From positions 3,071,001-3,135,000 of the forward strand of contig OY282432.1 of NCBI GenBank assembly GCA_958295985.1: a stretch of DNA of 64,000 nt, read 5' to 3'. Positions within the stretch are counted from its first letter, which is position 1; each line of letters starts with the position of its first letter. Below the pieces are notes generated by a model. The model worked only from the letters and a program-made list of their open reading frames with translations, was not told where the DNA came from and did not search any database. Shown here piece by piece: positions 33,353 through 41,785 of the stretch. The DNA comes from an uncultured Candidatus Binatia bacterium. GTDB lineage: Bacteria; Desulfobacterota; Binatia; UBA9968; JAJDTQ01. The position numbers and the translations under genes are program-made.

Positions 33353-35383
33353 CTATGTTCGGTCCCGACCGGTACGCCAAGCCTTGTACTTTTCTTGAAA
33401 TCTGTCTTCGTCCGATTTCAACGAAATCGCTTGCAGATATGCATGTTCGACATCAGTCTTCGACTCCCGAAGCCAATCCAGCGTCCCCGCCAGATCGAAC
33501 CAGCACCATGCCTTGCGTACCGGGTCGTCGGTTAACTGTATCGCTCTGCGCAAGAGCTCCGACGCCTGGCGATTCAGCTGCTTCTTGGTTGCCAAGTCGT
33601 GACCGAAAGGACGGAAAGAACGAGCGAGAGCAAGTTTCGTCTGGGCGAATTCCTGCACTACCTTGGGGTCGTCGCCAGCGTCGGTGTAGAGGCTCTCGAA
33701 TATGCGATGCGCTTCACGGTAGTTCCGTGCCCGCTTATTCAAAATAGCGGCTTCGAGACGGTCTTCGTACCCGCTTGCAATCGGAATGCGGCTCAACCAT
33801 CGCCTTGCTTCCTCGTTCTCTCCGCTATTCAGCAGCATCGTGACATAACGCAGGTAAGGTTGAGATATCTCGGTCCGGTTCCCCACTGCCTCGAAACGAT
33901 CGAGGACATCCTTGGCGAGATCAAGGTCGTCCAGTGCCGCGGCGTATTCGATTATCTGACCGGTGACGGCGCCTGATCCAGGCTGGTCGTCCGCAGCGCG
34001 CAACAGATGGTTGAGAGCTTCATGACGCTTTCCGGTGGCCCACATCAAGGCGCTCTCTCGTAGCGCATGGATCACCCGATAGCGAGGATGAACGGGTAGG
34101 GTTACACGAAAGTAGGTACGCCCCTTGTCGAAAACAAAGCGCGGTTCCTGCGACCCGCTTTCATTCATATGCCGGCGTATCTTGGGTATCCCGGTACCCC
34201 TGGATTCGGCAAGCCGCAACTCCTTGAGGAATTCCCCTATTCGCCGGTTCCTTGCCGGCACCGCCGGGACTGATCCGCCACCGGCGAAATGTTCCAATTC
34301 GACTCCCTGTACCGGCCCAGGGTAGCTAGTGATCTCCATCCGATCCGGGTACAGATAGATCTTGGTCGGTTCGACGTTCTCGTAGGATCGGTGATATACG
34401 GCGTTCACTACGGCTTCACGGATCGCCCCATATGGATAGGTCACCATCCGGTCGACTTCCGCTCTACCCGGGACCTTCTCGATGACCGTGCTACCGAGTG
34501 ATTCCAGATAGCTCAGAGTCTGTCTAATCTGGTGGTGGAGCGGCCCCCGAATTGTCTTCTCCTCGATGAGATTCCCTCCGGCGTCATCGGCAAACTGCAC
34601 GACCTCGATCTTGGCCCCGGAAAACACCCGATCCGGCTCATTGATGAAGAACAGGAGCGTAACGTTCCTCGGCGCATCATGGGCATTCAAGGGAGACGTA
34701 AGTTGCATCCTCGAATAGACGTCGCGGCTAAACGGGACGGTACGACCAATATCACTACCGACATCGACCAAGAACTCCGTCACCAGCCTTTCGGATACGC
34801 CGTCCAATCCTATGGATCGATTGATACGATCATCAAATGGGATCTTCGCAGCTTGCTCGAAGAGTTGAGAACGCATAGAACCTTGTGCCTCGACGGTCTG
34901 TGACCCTTCTCGGACGTAATAGGCTCTGCCTCCCTTCCTCGTCGGAGCTTCATATGGTCGATTGTCTCCACCGGGTGCCCAAACCACCAGAATCGATCGA
35001 TCTTCGTGGAGCATCGGAAAAAGCAACGGGCGGTACGATGGACTGATGCGTTTACACTCACCGAGTATCTGCTTTTGCATCAGGTCTATATTGGCGTTCT
35101 CCAAGCCTCGTGGTGGAAGAATCGGGTGTCCGTTCTCCTCTTCGATGCCCAAGATCAAGTATCCGCCATTCAGATTCAACAAATCGTTCGCGAAGGCGCA
35201 AATCGTGCGTACCACTGCCGGCTGGGTGGCAGGGTTCCACGTCGCTTTGAACTCTCGCCGATTGTCTTCTACGGACCTGGCGTGGATCAAGTCTTCGAGG
35301 GAGACCGGGAGGCCGCTTCTCATCGCGGCTGGCATTGTGTTCGCTTCTGACATGGTTGATACACGGTCGAGAGCAGCACCCAT
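33353..35383 (-). CDS. AlbA_2/Schlafen-type ATP-binding protein with TPR-like C-terminus
   Basis: 676 aa. The N-terminal AlbA_2 domain (about 25-150) has SVEDNRREFKATWN and GGYLILGIEEENG. An ATPase-like segment (about 305-425) includes YGAIREAVVNAVYHRSY, PDRMEITSYPG and ESRGTGIPKIRRHM, the GHKL-like HATPase_c_4 pattern. The last 230 residues are helical, TPR-like and unusual for the family. Proteins of this build are found in genomic islands and sometimes in defence or transcription control; function here is unknown. Base composition is clearly lower in GC than in neighbours. The ATG at 35383 has GAGGG just upstream; TTG 35386 is possible. Confidence 0.8.
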   Translation of the reverse strand: MGAALDRVSTMSEANTMPAAMRSGLPVSLEDLIHARSVEDNRREFKATWNPATQPAVVRTICAFANDLLNLNGGYLILGIEEENGHPILPPRGLENANIDLMQKQILGECKRISPSYRPLLFPMLHEDRSILVVWAPGGDNRPYEAPTRKGGRAYYVREGSQTVEAQGSMRSQLFEQAAKIPFDDRINRSIGLDGVSERLVTEFLVDVGSDIGRTVPFSRDVYSRMQLTSPLNAHDAPRNVTLLFFINEPDRVFSGAKIEVVQFADDAGGNLIEEKTIRGPLHHQIRQTLSYLESLGSTVIEKVPGRAEVDRMVTYPYGAIREAVVNAVYHRSYENVEPTKIYLYPDRMEITSYPGPVQGVELEHFAGGGSVPAVPARNRRIGEFLKELRLAESRGTGIPKIRRHMNESGSQEPRFVFDKGRTYFRVTLPVHPRYRVIHALRESALMWATGKRHEALNHLLRAADDQPGSGAVTGQIIEYAAALDDLDLAKDVLDRFEAVGNRTEISQPYLRYVTMLLNSGENEEARRWLSRIPIASGYEDRLEAAILNKRARNYREAHRIFESLYTDAGDDPKVVQEFAQTKLALARSFRPFGHDLATKKQLNRQASELLRRAIQLTDDPVRKAWCWFDLAGTLDWLRESKTDVEHAYLQAISLKSDEDRFQEKYKAWRTGRDRT

Positions 35384-35389
35384 CAACCC

Positions 35390-35827
35390 TCAACTATCGA
35401 GCTCGGGCTTGGGCAGCGTCATGTAGGGGATACTGTCGTCATCAAGGGCTTCGCGCTCTTCCGCGGTAGCGGTCCCGTGGATGGGCCGTTCGTCGATTTC
35501 GCCCTCGTGTATGCGGCGAGCCTCTTCAGCAAAGTGGGCGCCGACGTCCTCGAAGTTGTTTTGGACGTAGTGATGGACCCGGATCAACGCTTCCCGGAGC
35601 TGCTCCGGTCCGGGCATGGCGGGCGTCGGCCGGCGCGCCCGGGGAACCGGCGCCTCCTCCTTCTTCATGTGCACGGCGCAGGCATGAAGCAGCTTGGTGA
35701 TGGCCGTGGAGCCGCACACGGGGCACTCGATCCGGTTTTGGGACAACTGCTCCTGATAGTTCTCCGGTCCGGAGAACCATCCCTCGAAACTGTGGCTGTT
35801 GTCACAAGTGAGATCGTAAATGACCAT
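35390..35827 (-). CDS. DUF1178 zinc-ribbon-like protein
   Basis: 145 aa. It starts MVIYDLTCDNSHSFEGWF and has C-P-V-C in ECPVCGSTAITKLLHA, the small cysteine motif set of DUF1178. The C-terminal REALDDDSIPYMTLPKPELD is conserved in the family. The ATG at 35827 is chosen; upstream codons are shadow. DUF1178 proteins are often annotated near amino-acid transporter or amidohydrolase genes and have no defined activity. Six nucleotides separate its stop from the ATPase ATG, so the two may be read together. Confidence 0.88.
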   Translation of the reverse strand: MVIYDLTCDNSHSFEGWFSGPENYQEQLSQNRIECPVCGSTAITKLLHACAVHMKKEEAPVPRARRPTPAMPGPEQLREALIRVHHYVQNNFEDVGAHFAEEARRIHEGEIDERPIHGTATAEEREALDDDSIPYMTLPKPELDS

Positions 35828-35880
35828 GTCCGCGTCCCGTCCGGCCCTTGTTTCGAAGGTAATTCCACCCTCCCATGATG

Positions 35881-36705
35881 TCAAGACAGCAGAAAATCCG
35901 CCACCACCTCGACGAACGTGTCCCGCTCTTCGATCTGCGGCTCGTGGGCGGAATCCCGGAAACGGTACACCCTGGACCCGGGTACGATGCGTTGCAGGCG
36001 CTCGTCCCAGTCGGGCTGATTGAGGGGGTCGTGGTCGCACGACATGATGAGCAACGGAACCTCCACGCCGGAAAGCCCGCGCACGAAGGCCTCGATGGTG
36101 GAGCCTCGCTCAAGTCCCGGCCGCTTCAGGCGGGCCGCGGACAATGCCTCCCAGGCCCCCGGCGCGATGGAGTCGGCATAGCGCGCCTCCACGCATTCCG
36201 GAGTCAGCCACTTCTCGTCGTGGAACAGCAGCTTGAGGAGCTTGCGCATGTTCTCCATGCTCGGGGTGTATTCCTCCAGGTCGGCCTGGGACTCGCTCTT
36301 GAAAACCCCGGCGTTACCGCAGATCGTCACCATCTTCTTCATCTTCAAGGGTGACGGATTGCGCACCGCGCTTCGCAGGAGCGTGCCACCGCCCGCGGAA
36401 TTGCCGGCGAAGAAAGCCTCACCCACGCCCACCACCTCCATGAGCTGGGCAAGATGGGTCATGCGGAACCCTGAAGGATCGGAAAAGCTGTAGATTTTGG
36501 CCGTGCGGCCATACCCCAGCATGTCCGGGGAGACCACGCGAAAGGTCTCCGCCAGCTTTCCGATGGTGGGACCCCAGGTGGCCTCGGCCGAGGCGCCGTA
36601 CTCGCCGCCGTGGAGCAGCACCAGGTCAGGCCCCTCTCCCGCCTCCAGATAGTGGGTCTCGATGCCGCCGACCCGAAGCGTCCGATGCTGGAAATCCTGA
36701 CTCAT
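35881..36705 (-). CDS. Alpha/beta-fold hydrolase
   Basis: 274 aa. The triad is visible: nucleophile in FAGNSAGGGTLL, acid in MSCDHDPLN and His in RDSAHEPQIEE. The oxyanion segment LVLLHGGEYGASAEATWG resembles MhpC/BphD-type C-C hydrolases and soluble epoxide hydrolases. The ATG at 36705 is supported by SQDFQHRTLRVGGIETHYLEAGEGP. Substrate is unknown. Confidence 0.87.
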   Translation of the reverse strand: MSQDFQHRTLRVGGIETHYLEAGEGPDLVLLHGGEYGASAEATWGPTIGKLAETFRVVSPDMLGYGRTAKIYSFSDPSGFRMTHLAQLMEVVGVGEAFFAGNSAGGGTLLRSAVRNPSPLKMKKMVTICGNAGVFKSESQADLEEYTPSMENMRKLLKLLFHDEKWLTPECVEARYADSIAPGAWEALSAARLKRPGLERGSTIEAFVRGLSGVEVPLLIMSCDHDPLNQPDWDERLQRIVPGSRVYRFRDSAHEPQIEERDTFVEVVADFLLS

Positions 36706-36724
36706 GGTTTCGTTCTCCGCCACA

Positions 36725-36748
36725 CGGGCAGGTTTGAAACTTGGCCGT
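36725..36748. repeat. GC-rich palindromic repeat, degraded copy E
   Basis: ACGGGCAGGTTTGAAACTTGGCCGTGT keeps the 5' arm and the centre, but the 3' arm is altered. It lies 20 nt upstream of the hydrolase ATG. The remaining space to the HU gene (36749-36990) shows no gene. Confidence 0.6.
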
Positions 36749-36990
36749 GTAGGATTTGCCCTACCGCCCTCCGCCTGTAAATAGCTGAAAATAAAGGAGT
36801 AAAACGCTCTCCTTGAGAGACCGGATGATTCGCTCACGAACAATCAACACATGGTCAACACCGCGTGTCCACCGCCGCTGCGCAAACTTGGCATCTCCCG
36901 GCGTCCCATGGCGTCGATGCGCCGATTCGGTGCGATAGCGCCCTCTGCCTGAACGGCGCAACCGTGCTCCCATCCCGCTGGCCTCGGGGC

Positions 36991-37332
36991 CTACTCCGTC
37001 ATACGCTTCAGCCTGCTCAGGGGCTGAACCTTCACCGCCCGTGAGGCGGGCTTCGCGGACACCGTGATCTCCTGCCCGGTGAAGGGCGAGATCATCTTGC
37101 GCGCCTTTGTCGCTGGCTTGCGCACTACCTTGATCTTCAGCAGGCCGGGAAGCGTGAACGTTCCCACCGCGCGCCTCTTGACGTGACGCTCGATGACCAC
37201 TCCGAGCTGGTCTAGCACCGAGGCCACGTCCTTCCTTTGGAGCCCGGTCGATTCGGACAAGGCTTCCAGGAGCTGGCTCTTGGTCATCGCCTCCTTGACT
37301 GCCGTGTTCTTGCGGATTGCGGTTGTCGCCAT
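36991..37332 (-). CDS. HU/IHF-family DNA-binding protein
   Basis: 113 aa, slightly longer than ordinary HU. MTKSQLLEALSESTGLQRKDVASVLDQL forms the dimer helices, and the beta-arm region contains GTFTLPGLLKIKVVRKPATKARKMISPFTGQEITVSAKPA. HU-type proteins bend DNA without much sequence preference. A 15-residue N-terminal extension precedes the usual start. It lies next to the toxin-antitoxin pair on the same strand, inside the lower-GC patch, so it may be an accessory paralogue and not the main chromosomal HU. Confidence 0.85.
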   Translation of the reverse strand: MATTAIRKNTAVKEAMTKSQLLEALSESTGLQRKDVASVLDQLGVVIERHVKRRAVGTFTLPGLLKIKVVRKPATKARKMISPFTGQEITVSAKPASRAVKVQPLSRLKRMTE

Positions 37333-37551
37333 CTCATTTGTCCTTCCGTCGCTTGCGTGAGTTGCTCGACTTGCTCGCCGCTGGGTGAGATCAGAGGGAT
37401 GGAGCACCTGCGACTTGGCGATACGATCCGGGAATACTAGCTCTCGGCGGGATAGTTGTAGGTGTCAGACAAATCCGATTCCGAGAGGTCATCAGGTCCA
37501 CCACGCCTTTAGTGCTCCGTCAGGTCGAGATGGCCAGCACTCTGTCACGAG

Positions 37552-38037
37552 CTAACGCTTCCGAACCGGGTACACCGCTTGCGTGTTCGTGCCGTGATAC
37601 CGATCGTACCAAAGCAGTTTCAAGGCTCGCCGGTCGCGGATTCCGTAGATACGAGTCGTTGCGCTCAGCCGAAGCGAGAATAGCTCCGACACGTCGTCCT
37701 GATTTCTCTCCACAAGCCGCTGCTTTGCTTGCTTGGTCAATCTTTCTACCTGCACGAAGTGACTGTTGTTGCCTCTCGCTCGTCCGCCGGCGGCCTGCAT
37801 AATCTCGGCCCACGTCATCGATTCGAAGCCCTGAAGCTTAGGCAGGATCTCTCCCCACCACGCCGGAGCGGCCGCGGTACGCCAACCCCAAGGTCCATCC
37901 TGATCCACGATGCTGAACGCCCACACGATTGTCTCGCGGTCATGCAGCGCCGGTTCGCCGTCACGGGGCGTGCGGGGCTGTTTGTGATCGGGAGGAAGTG
38001 CACGCGCATCCGGCCGTTTCCCGGGATTGCGGGCCAT
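37552..38037 (-). CDS. Candidate toxin partner of the Panacea antitoxin
   Basis: 161 aa. A Trp-rich first half (WAFSIVDQDGPWGW, AWWGEILPKLQGFESMTWAEI) leads to a basic central part (HFVQVERLTKQAKQRLVERN) and a final LFSLRLSATTRIYGIRDRRALKLLWYDRYHG. That closing pattern, basic strands ending in an aromatic LLW-x-D-x-x-H, is shared with a conserved uncharacterised family and reminds me of RelE/ParE-like ends; no catalytic set can be named. The gene starts eight bases after the Panacea stop, so both are co-expressed. A toxin role is inferred from this linkage. Confidence 0.6.
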   Translation of the reverse strand: MARNPGKRPDARALPPDHKQPRTPRDGEPALHDRETIVWAFSIVDQDGPWGWRTAAAPAWWGEILPKLQGFESMTWAEIMQAAGGRARGNNSHFVQVERLTKQAKQRLVERNQDDVSELFSLRLSATTRIYGIRDRRALKLLWYDRYHGTNTQAVYPVRKR

Positions 38038-38045
38038 GGCCGCCG

Positions 38046-38474
38046 CTATAAACTGCCGTAGTACTCGGCCAGGTCTTCCTTCGGAATGACGACGTCGCCG
38101 CGGACGCCCTCAGGAACGTGTCGGCGAGCCGACTGCCAAGGCGCTTCCATGTGCGTGAGATCGCTTAGCCACTGAGGCGACTTGTCGCCGTAGAAGTCAA
38201 GCACGGCGTCCACGGTCTCGCGTTGACTCTCAGTCAACGAGGCCGCGTTCCCTTTCCTAAGGCATGCGATGCGGTACTTCCTGCGGTGGGCATCGTAGAG
38301 TTCACGTACCACCGGCCCGTTCGCCCACGCCTCGATCTCTTCGGGGAAAAGCACGTCGTCGTCCCAAACGAGCGACCACGCTTGGCTGTAGTACACCAAC
38401 TTCTGCAGCTTCCAGGTGGTCATTGCACCCTGCTTTTCTAGGATATAGGCGGCGACATCGTAAACGCTGGCCAT
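38046..38474 (-). CDS. Panacea-domain (DUF4065/SocA-like) antitoxin
   Basis: 142 aa. The domain is clear: VYDVAAYILEKQGAMTTWKLQKLVYYSQAWSL, then EEIEAWANGPVVRELYDAHR. DUF4065/Panacea is a promiscuous neutralising domain paired with many unrelated toxins; SocA of Caulobacter is a relative that presents its toxin for ClpXP proteolysis. Here it is the first gene of a two-gene unit, with the 161-aa partner 8 nt downstream. GAGG lies about 8 nt before its ATG. Confidence 0.9.
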   Translation of the reverse strand: MASVYDVAAYILEKQGAMTTWKLQKLVYYSQAWSLVWDDDVLFPEEIEAWANGPVVRELYDAHRRKYRIACLRKGNAASLTESQRETVDAVLDFYGDKSPQWLSDLTHMEAPWQSARRHVPEGVRGDVVIPKEDLAEYYGSL

Positions 38475-38524
38475 CGCTGTCCTCTCTCAATAATGCCGAT
38501 CCGTGGAGGTTAGGCAGTAAGGAG

Positions 38525-38555
38525 ATAACATTGCCCTAATGCGTGTCAATGTCAA
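38525..38555 (-). promoter_or_regulatory. Promoter of the Panacea operon with doubled -35
   Basis: On the minus strand TTGACATTGACA (38555-38544) gives two consecutive consensus -35 boxes. The first pairs with AATGTT/TGTTAT (38532-38525) at 17 to 19 nt. Transcription would start about 45 nt before the antitoxin ATG at 38474. The repeated hexamer could also be an operator for autoregulation. Confidence 0.45.
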
Positions 38556-38665
38556 ACTAATGAGATGGACCGCTCCGTGATGCAACTGCTATTGACAACT
38601 GGATGGCGTGCGATCCTCGCTTGAAATACTGAAGTAGTTGTCGCCAGCTTGCGCGGCCACCCGGT

Positions 38666-38809
38666 TCATACCCCACGGATACCAAGTCCGTGCTCAATCG
38701 TCGGCACACCAACGTCAACCAAGACGTCGAATTCTTCCTGCTCCAGGTCCAGCAATGCCGCGGCCTCCTGCGGCGCCATAACCCCCTCCGTTACTGCGCG
38801 GATGGCCAT
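38666..38809 (-). CDS. Short UPF0175-like protein or remnant
   Basis: 47 aa: MAIRAVTEGVMAPQEAAALLDLEQEEFDVLVDVGVPTIEHG, here in two parts: AIRAVTEGVMAPQEAAALLD and LEQEEFDVLVDVGVPTIEHG. The pattern of a short helix-turn-helix followed by a Gly-x-Pro strand matches UPF0175 antitoxin-type proteins, but the N-terminal helix is missing and no toxin (PIN) gene adjoins. It sits just beyond the ggt stop on the same strand, in the same frame. It may be a truncated antitoxin left from island decay. Confidence 0.35.
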   Translation of the reverse strand: MAIRAVTEGVMAPQEAAALLDLEQEEFDVLVDVGVPTIEHGLGIRGV

Positions 38810-38854
38810 TAGGCTTGTTGACAACAACAGGGCTGACGGCTCGTCGTTCTGGTT

Positions 38855-40471
38855 CTACCAGCCCAGGGCGTAGCCGTCCCGGCGCGGGTCGGCGGCGGCC
38901 ATCAGCGTGCCGTTCCGGGGATCCCTTGCGATGAGCGAGGCGCCGCCGAAGGACCACGGCTCCACCACCGTCACCGGGTGGCCCTTGGCCGCCAGGCCCT
39001 CGACCACCTCGTTCGGGAATCCCCGCTCCAGGCGCAACGCCTGGGAATACCCGACGTTGGGCGGGGTGCCCGGCACGTGGCTCCAGCGGGGAGCTTCCAG
39101 CGCGCATTGGGGGTCCATCTTCAGGTCCAGCAGGTTGTGCAGTACCTGCACGTTGGTCTGGGGCTGGTCGTCCGCCCCCGGAGTGCCGCCCGCTGCCAGG
39201 AACTCGCCGTTGTGGAACACCATGTAGGAGTTGAGGGTGTGCGCGGGCCGCTTGCCCGGCTGCAGGGCGTTGGCGCTGCCGGCGTCCAGCATGGCGCTGC
39301 ACAGGCGGTTGTTCATGACGATGCCGGTATCCCCGGGCACGATGCGCGACCCGAAGGCGGAGAAGACGCTCTGGATGAGCGAGATCGCGTTGCCGTCTCC
39401 GTCCGCCACGCACAGATAAGTGGTGTCCGCGCCGGCCGCGGCGTAGGACGAGGTCACCGAGCCCGCGCTATCGGTTATGTCGCCCCGGCGCTGGTCGGCG
39501 TATTCCCTTCCGATAAGCCGCTGGACCTCCGGATCGCCGAAGCGTGGATCGTCCAGATGCCGGATGCGGTCCTCGAAAGCGATCTTCTTGGCCTCCACCA
39601 TGACGTGGGCCAGCTCGGTCCGGCTCAGCGACCTGTAGTCGTACCCCGCCAGCAGATTCATCATGGTGAGGACGATGAATCCCTGGGACACCGGCGGCTG
39701 CTCCAGGAGTTGATAGCCGCGGTAATCGGTGCTCAGGGGCTCCATCCACTCGGCGAAGCCGCCCTGCAGATCCGTTTCCTCGAACAGGCCGCCCTGGGCC
39801 CTGATGCCCGCACACAACCGCGCGCCCACGTCGCCGCCGTAGAAGCCATCCCGGCCGTTGCCGACGATGGACTCCAACACCTTCGCCAGCTCCGGTTGGC
39901 GCAGCACCCGCCCGGGTGTCAGGTCCTCCAGCGGCGCCCGAAAGTATCGGTGGACGTCGGGCCACGAGGGCGCCCATGCCTCGATGGAACCGGCCAGGGC
40001 CAAGTAGAGCGGAAAACCGTCACGGGCCAGAGTGACGGCGTCGGCACAGATATCGGCCAGGTCGACGGTGCCGTACCGGCGGTGGAGCTCCAGCCATCCG
40101 TCCACCGCGCCGGGAACCGAGATGCTCAAGGGCCCGGAGGTCGGAACCGCGTCGAGTCCTCGGCTCTTGAACGCCTCGATGGTGGCGTTGCCGGGAGCCG
40201 GCCCGCTGGCGTTGAGCGCCCTCACCTTCCCCTCGTCCTTCATGTAGACCAGCGAGAACAGGTCGCCGCCGAGGCCGCAGGCTTCGTGCTTGACCACCGC
40301 CAGGACGAACCCCGCAGCCACCGCGGCGTCCACGGCATTGCCGCCCTGCTGCATGATCTTGAGGCCGGCCACCGACGCCAGCGGATGCCCGGCGGCAATG
40401 ACGCCCCGGGTGCCCATGACAAGCGTGCGCGCCGCCTTGCCGTAACGGATTTCGTGTGCAGGCTGGGACAT
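38855..40471 (-). CDS. ggt: Gamma-glutamyltransferase
   Basis: 538 aa, full-length Ntn-hydrolase. The catalytic Thr for self-cleavage lies in DTTYLCVADGDGNAISLIQS (about residue 352), splitting a large and a small subunit. The start TLVMGTRGVIAAGHPLASVAG fits the family. There is no obvious signal peptide, unlike periplasmic GGT of E. coli, so it may be cytoplasmic or belong to the GGT-like acylase group. The stop is followed by the short UPF0175-like frame. Confidence 0.93.
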   Translation of the reverse strand: MSQPAHEIRYGKAARTLVMGTRGVIAAGHPLASVAGLKIMQQGGNAVDAAVAAGFVLAVVKHEACGLGGDLFSLVYMKDEGKVRALNASGPAPGNATIEAFKSRGLDAVPTSGPLSISVPGAVDGWLELHRRYGTVDLADICADAVTLARDGFPLYLALAGSIEAWAPSWPDVHRYFRAPLEDLTPGRVLRQPELAKVLESIVGNGRDGFYGGDVGARLCAGIRAQGGLFEETDLQGGFAEWMEPLSTDYRGYQLLEQPPVSQGFIVLTMMNLLAGYDYRSLSRTELAHVMVEAKKIAFEDRIRHLDDPRFGDPEVQRLIGREYADQRRGDITDSAGSVTSSYAAAGADTTYLCVADGDGNAISLIQSVFSAFGSRIVPGDTGIVMNNRLCSAMLDAGSANALQPGKRPAHTLNSYMVFHNGEFLAAGGTPGADDQPQTNVQVLHNLLDLKMDPQCALEAPRWSHVPGTPPNVGYSQALRLERGFPNEVVEGLAAKGHPVTVVEPWSFGGASLIARDPRNGTLMAAADPRRDGYALGW

Positions 40472-40491
40472 GGCAACAGATCTCCTTGGGG

Positions 40492-41529
40492 TCAGGACGT
40501 GCCGGGGCGTTCTTCGAGATGCAGGATCCGGGCGGCGTTGCCGCCGAGTATCCGGTCCCTGGACTCCGGCGCCAGTCCCAGGTCATCGAGGGCCTTGAGG
40601 CTGTTCTCGATGAAGCCGCAGCCGTCCTCCGGCCCATAGGGATAGTTGGTGCCGAATACCATCTGTTCCGGCCCGAAGAAGTCCATCACGCACCTGAGCG
40701 TATTGGCCGGATGATCCGCGGTATCCACGAAGAATCTCCGGAACGAGTCCAGCGGGTTTTCCCGGAGGCCGTAGCGTTCGCGCATCTCGTCGGTCCGTCC
40801 GGTGTAGATGTTGATGGCGCGCTGCCCGAAGAACGCCAGCACACCGCCCACGTCCGCCACCACGAACGGCAGTTTCGGGAAGCGTTCCATGACCCGACCG
40901 TAAACCAGCCGGGTCATGGCCACGGTGCTGTCGAAGGCCCAGCCGTAGATCAGGACCGGCATGATATCCAGGCCGACGGCCTCGGTGGCCAGCGGCGCGG
41001 TGGGGTGGAGGTACACCGGCAGATCGTACTCCGAGAGCTTCTCGTAGATGGGAAAGAAGACCTCGTCGTCCAGCGGCCGGCCGTTGAGATTCGTGAAGCA
41101 GCCGAAACCGCGGAGCCCCAGCTCCCGGACCGCGCGATCGAGTTCCTCCAGCGAAGCCTCGATGGACGACGTGGGCAATGTCGCCAGACCGACGAAGCGA
41201 TCCGGATGGCGTTTGCACATGGCCGCCAGCTCGTCGTTGGCCACCCGGGCCATGGCTACGGCGTCGTCCGGGTCGTAGCGGTCGGCGCCGGGGGCCGGGA
41301 TGCTCACCACCTGCACGTCCACGCCCTGCCGGTCCATGTGCTCCAGCCGCTGCTCGACGTCGCGGCCCTTGAAGATCGCCGTGTTGATGCGGCAGGCCAG
41401 CGTCTTGTCGTAGAGGTACGCCATGCCGCTGTAGGGGTCCGGCGGCTCCAGGACCACGGCCCCGTCCCGCTCCCGCATGGTCTCCATGTAGCGCTCGGGG
41501 AAGATATGGCTTTGAAAATCGATGATCAT
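40492..41529 (-). CDS. ACMSD-like amidohydrolase (TIM-barrel decarboxylase family)
   Basis: 345 aa. MIIDFQSHIFPERYMETM carries only the second His of the usual H-x-H metal motif (DFQSH), so a metal ligand is replaced by Gln. Later YLHPTAPL and FGTNYPYGPEDG (final Asp-like region) follow the amidohydrolase_2 plan used by aminocarboxymuconate-semialdehyde decarboxylase and gamma-resorcylate decarboxylase. It starts 21 nt before ggt on the same strand. Substrate unknown. Confidence 0.85.
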   Translation of the reverse strand: MIIDFQSHIFPERYMETMRERDGAVVLEPPDPYSGMAYLYDKTLACRINTAIFKGRDVEQRLEHMDRQGVDVQVVSIPAPGADRYDPDDAVAMARVANDELAAMCKRHPDRFVGLATLPTSSIEASLEELDRAVRELGLRGFGCFTNLNGRPLDDEVFFPIYEKLSEYDLPVYLHPTAPLATEAVGLDIMPVLIYGWAFDSTVAMTRLVYGRVMERFPKLPFVVADVGGVLAFFGQRAINIYTGRTDEMRERYGLRENPLDSFRRFFVDTADHPANTLRCVMDFFGPEQMVFGTNYPYGPEDGCGFIENSLKALDDLGLAPESRDRILGGNAARILHLEERPGTS

Positions 41530-41541
41530 GATCCGAGTGCC

Positions 41542-41757
41542 CTACAGCCCGCGCACGATGCGCGGCAGGGCCGGCGGCAGTTCCGGCTCAGACCTCACGG
41601 TCTTGGAGCCCACCGAGCTGCCGCAACGCTGGCAACTGTAGTCATAGAGGTCGCCGTCGGGCAGCACCAGCAGCAGCCGTTCGCGCACCGGCATGGCCTG
41701 ACCGCACTTGTTGCAGTAGAGCAGCGACGCCGACAACTGTTCGAAGCTCTTCTCCAT
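41542..41757 (-). CDS. Small double-CxxC zinc-ribbon protein
   Basis: 71 aa. Two knuckles, YCNKCGQAMPVRERLLLVLPDG and CQRCGS, are quoted here as CNKC near 15 and CQRC near 42. The proteins of this layout are conserved in several delta-like lineages as short cytoplasmic proteins. It is 12 nt before the amidohydrolase stop region and 28 nt after the EF-G paralogue on the same strand, so a link to translation is plausible. No activity known. Confidence 0.75.
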   Translation of the reverse strand: MEKSFEQLSASLLYCNKCGQAMPVRERLLLVLPDGDLYDYSCQRCGSSVGSKTVRSEPELPPALPRIVRGL

Positions 41758-41785
41758 CTTGTACCGTTATTTGCGGGACAGGACA

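Noticed and set aside
38649-38873. A 74-codon plus-strand frame
   Set aside because: Opposite the short UPF0175-like frame and the ggt end; Ser/Thr-rich shadow without a ribosome site.
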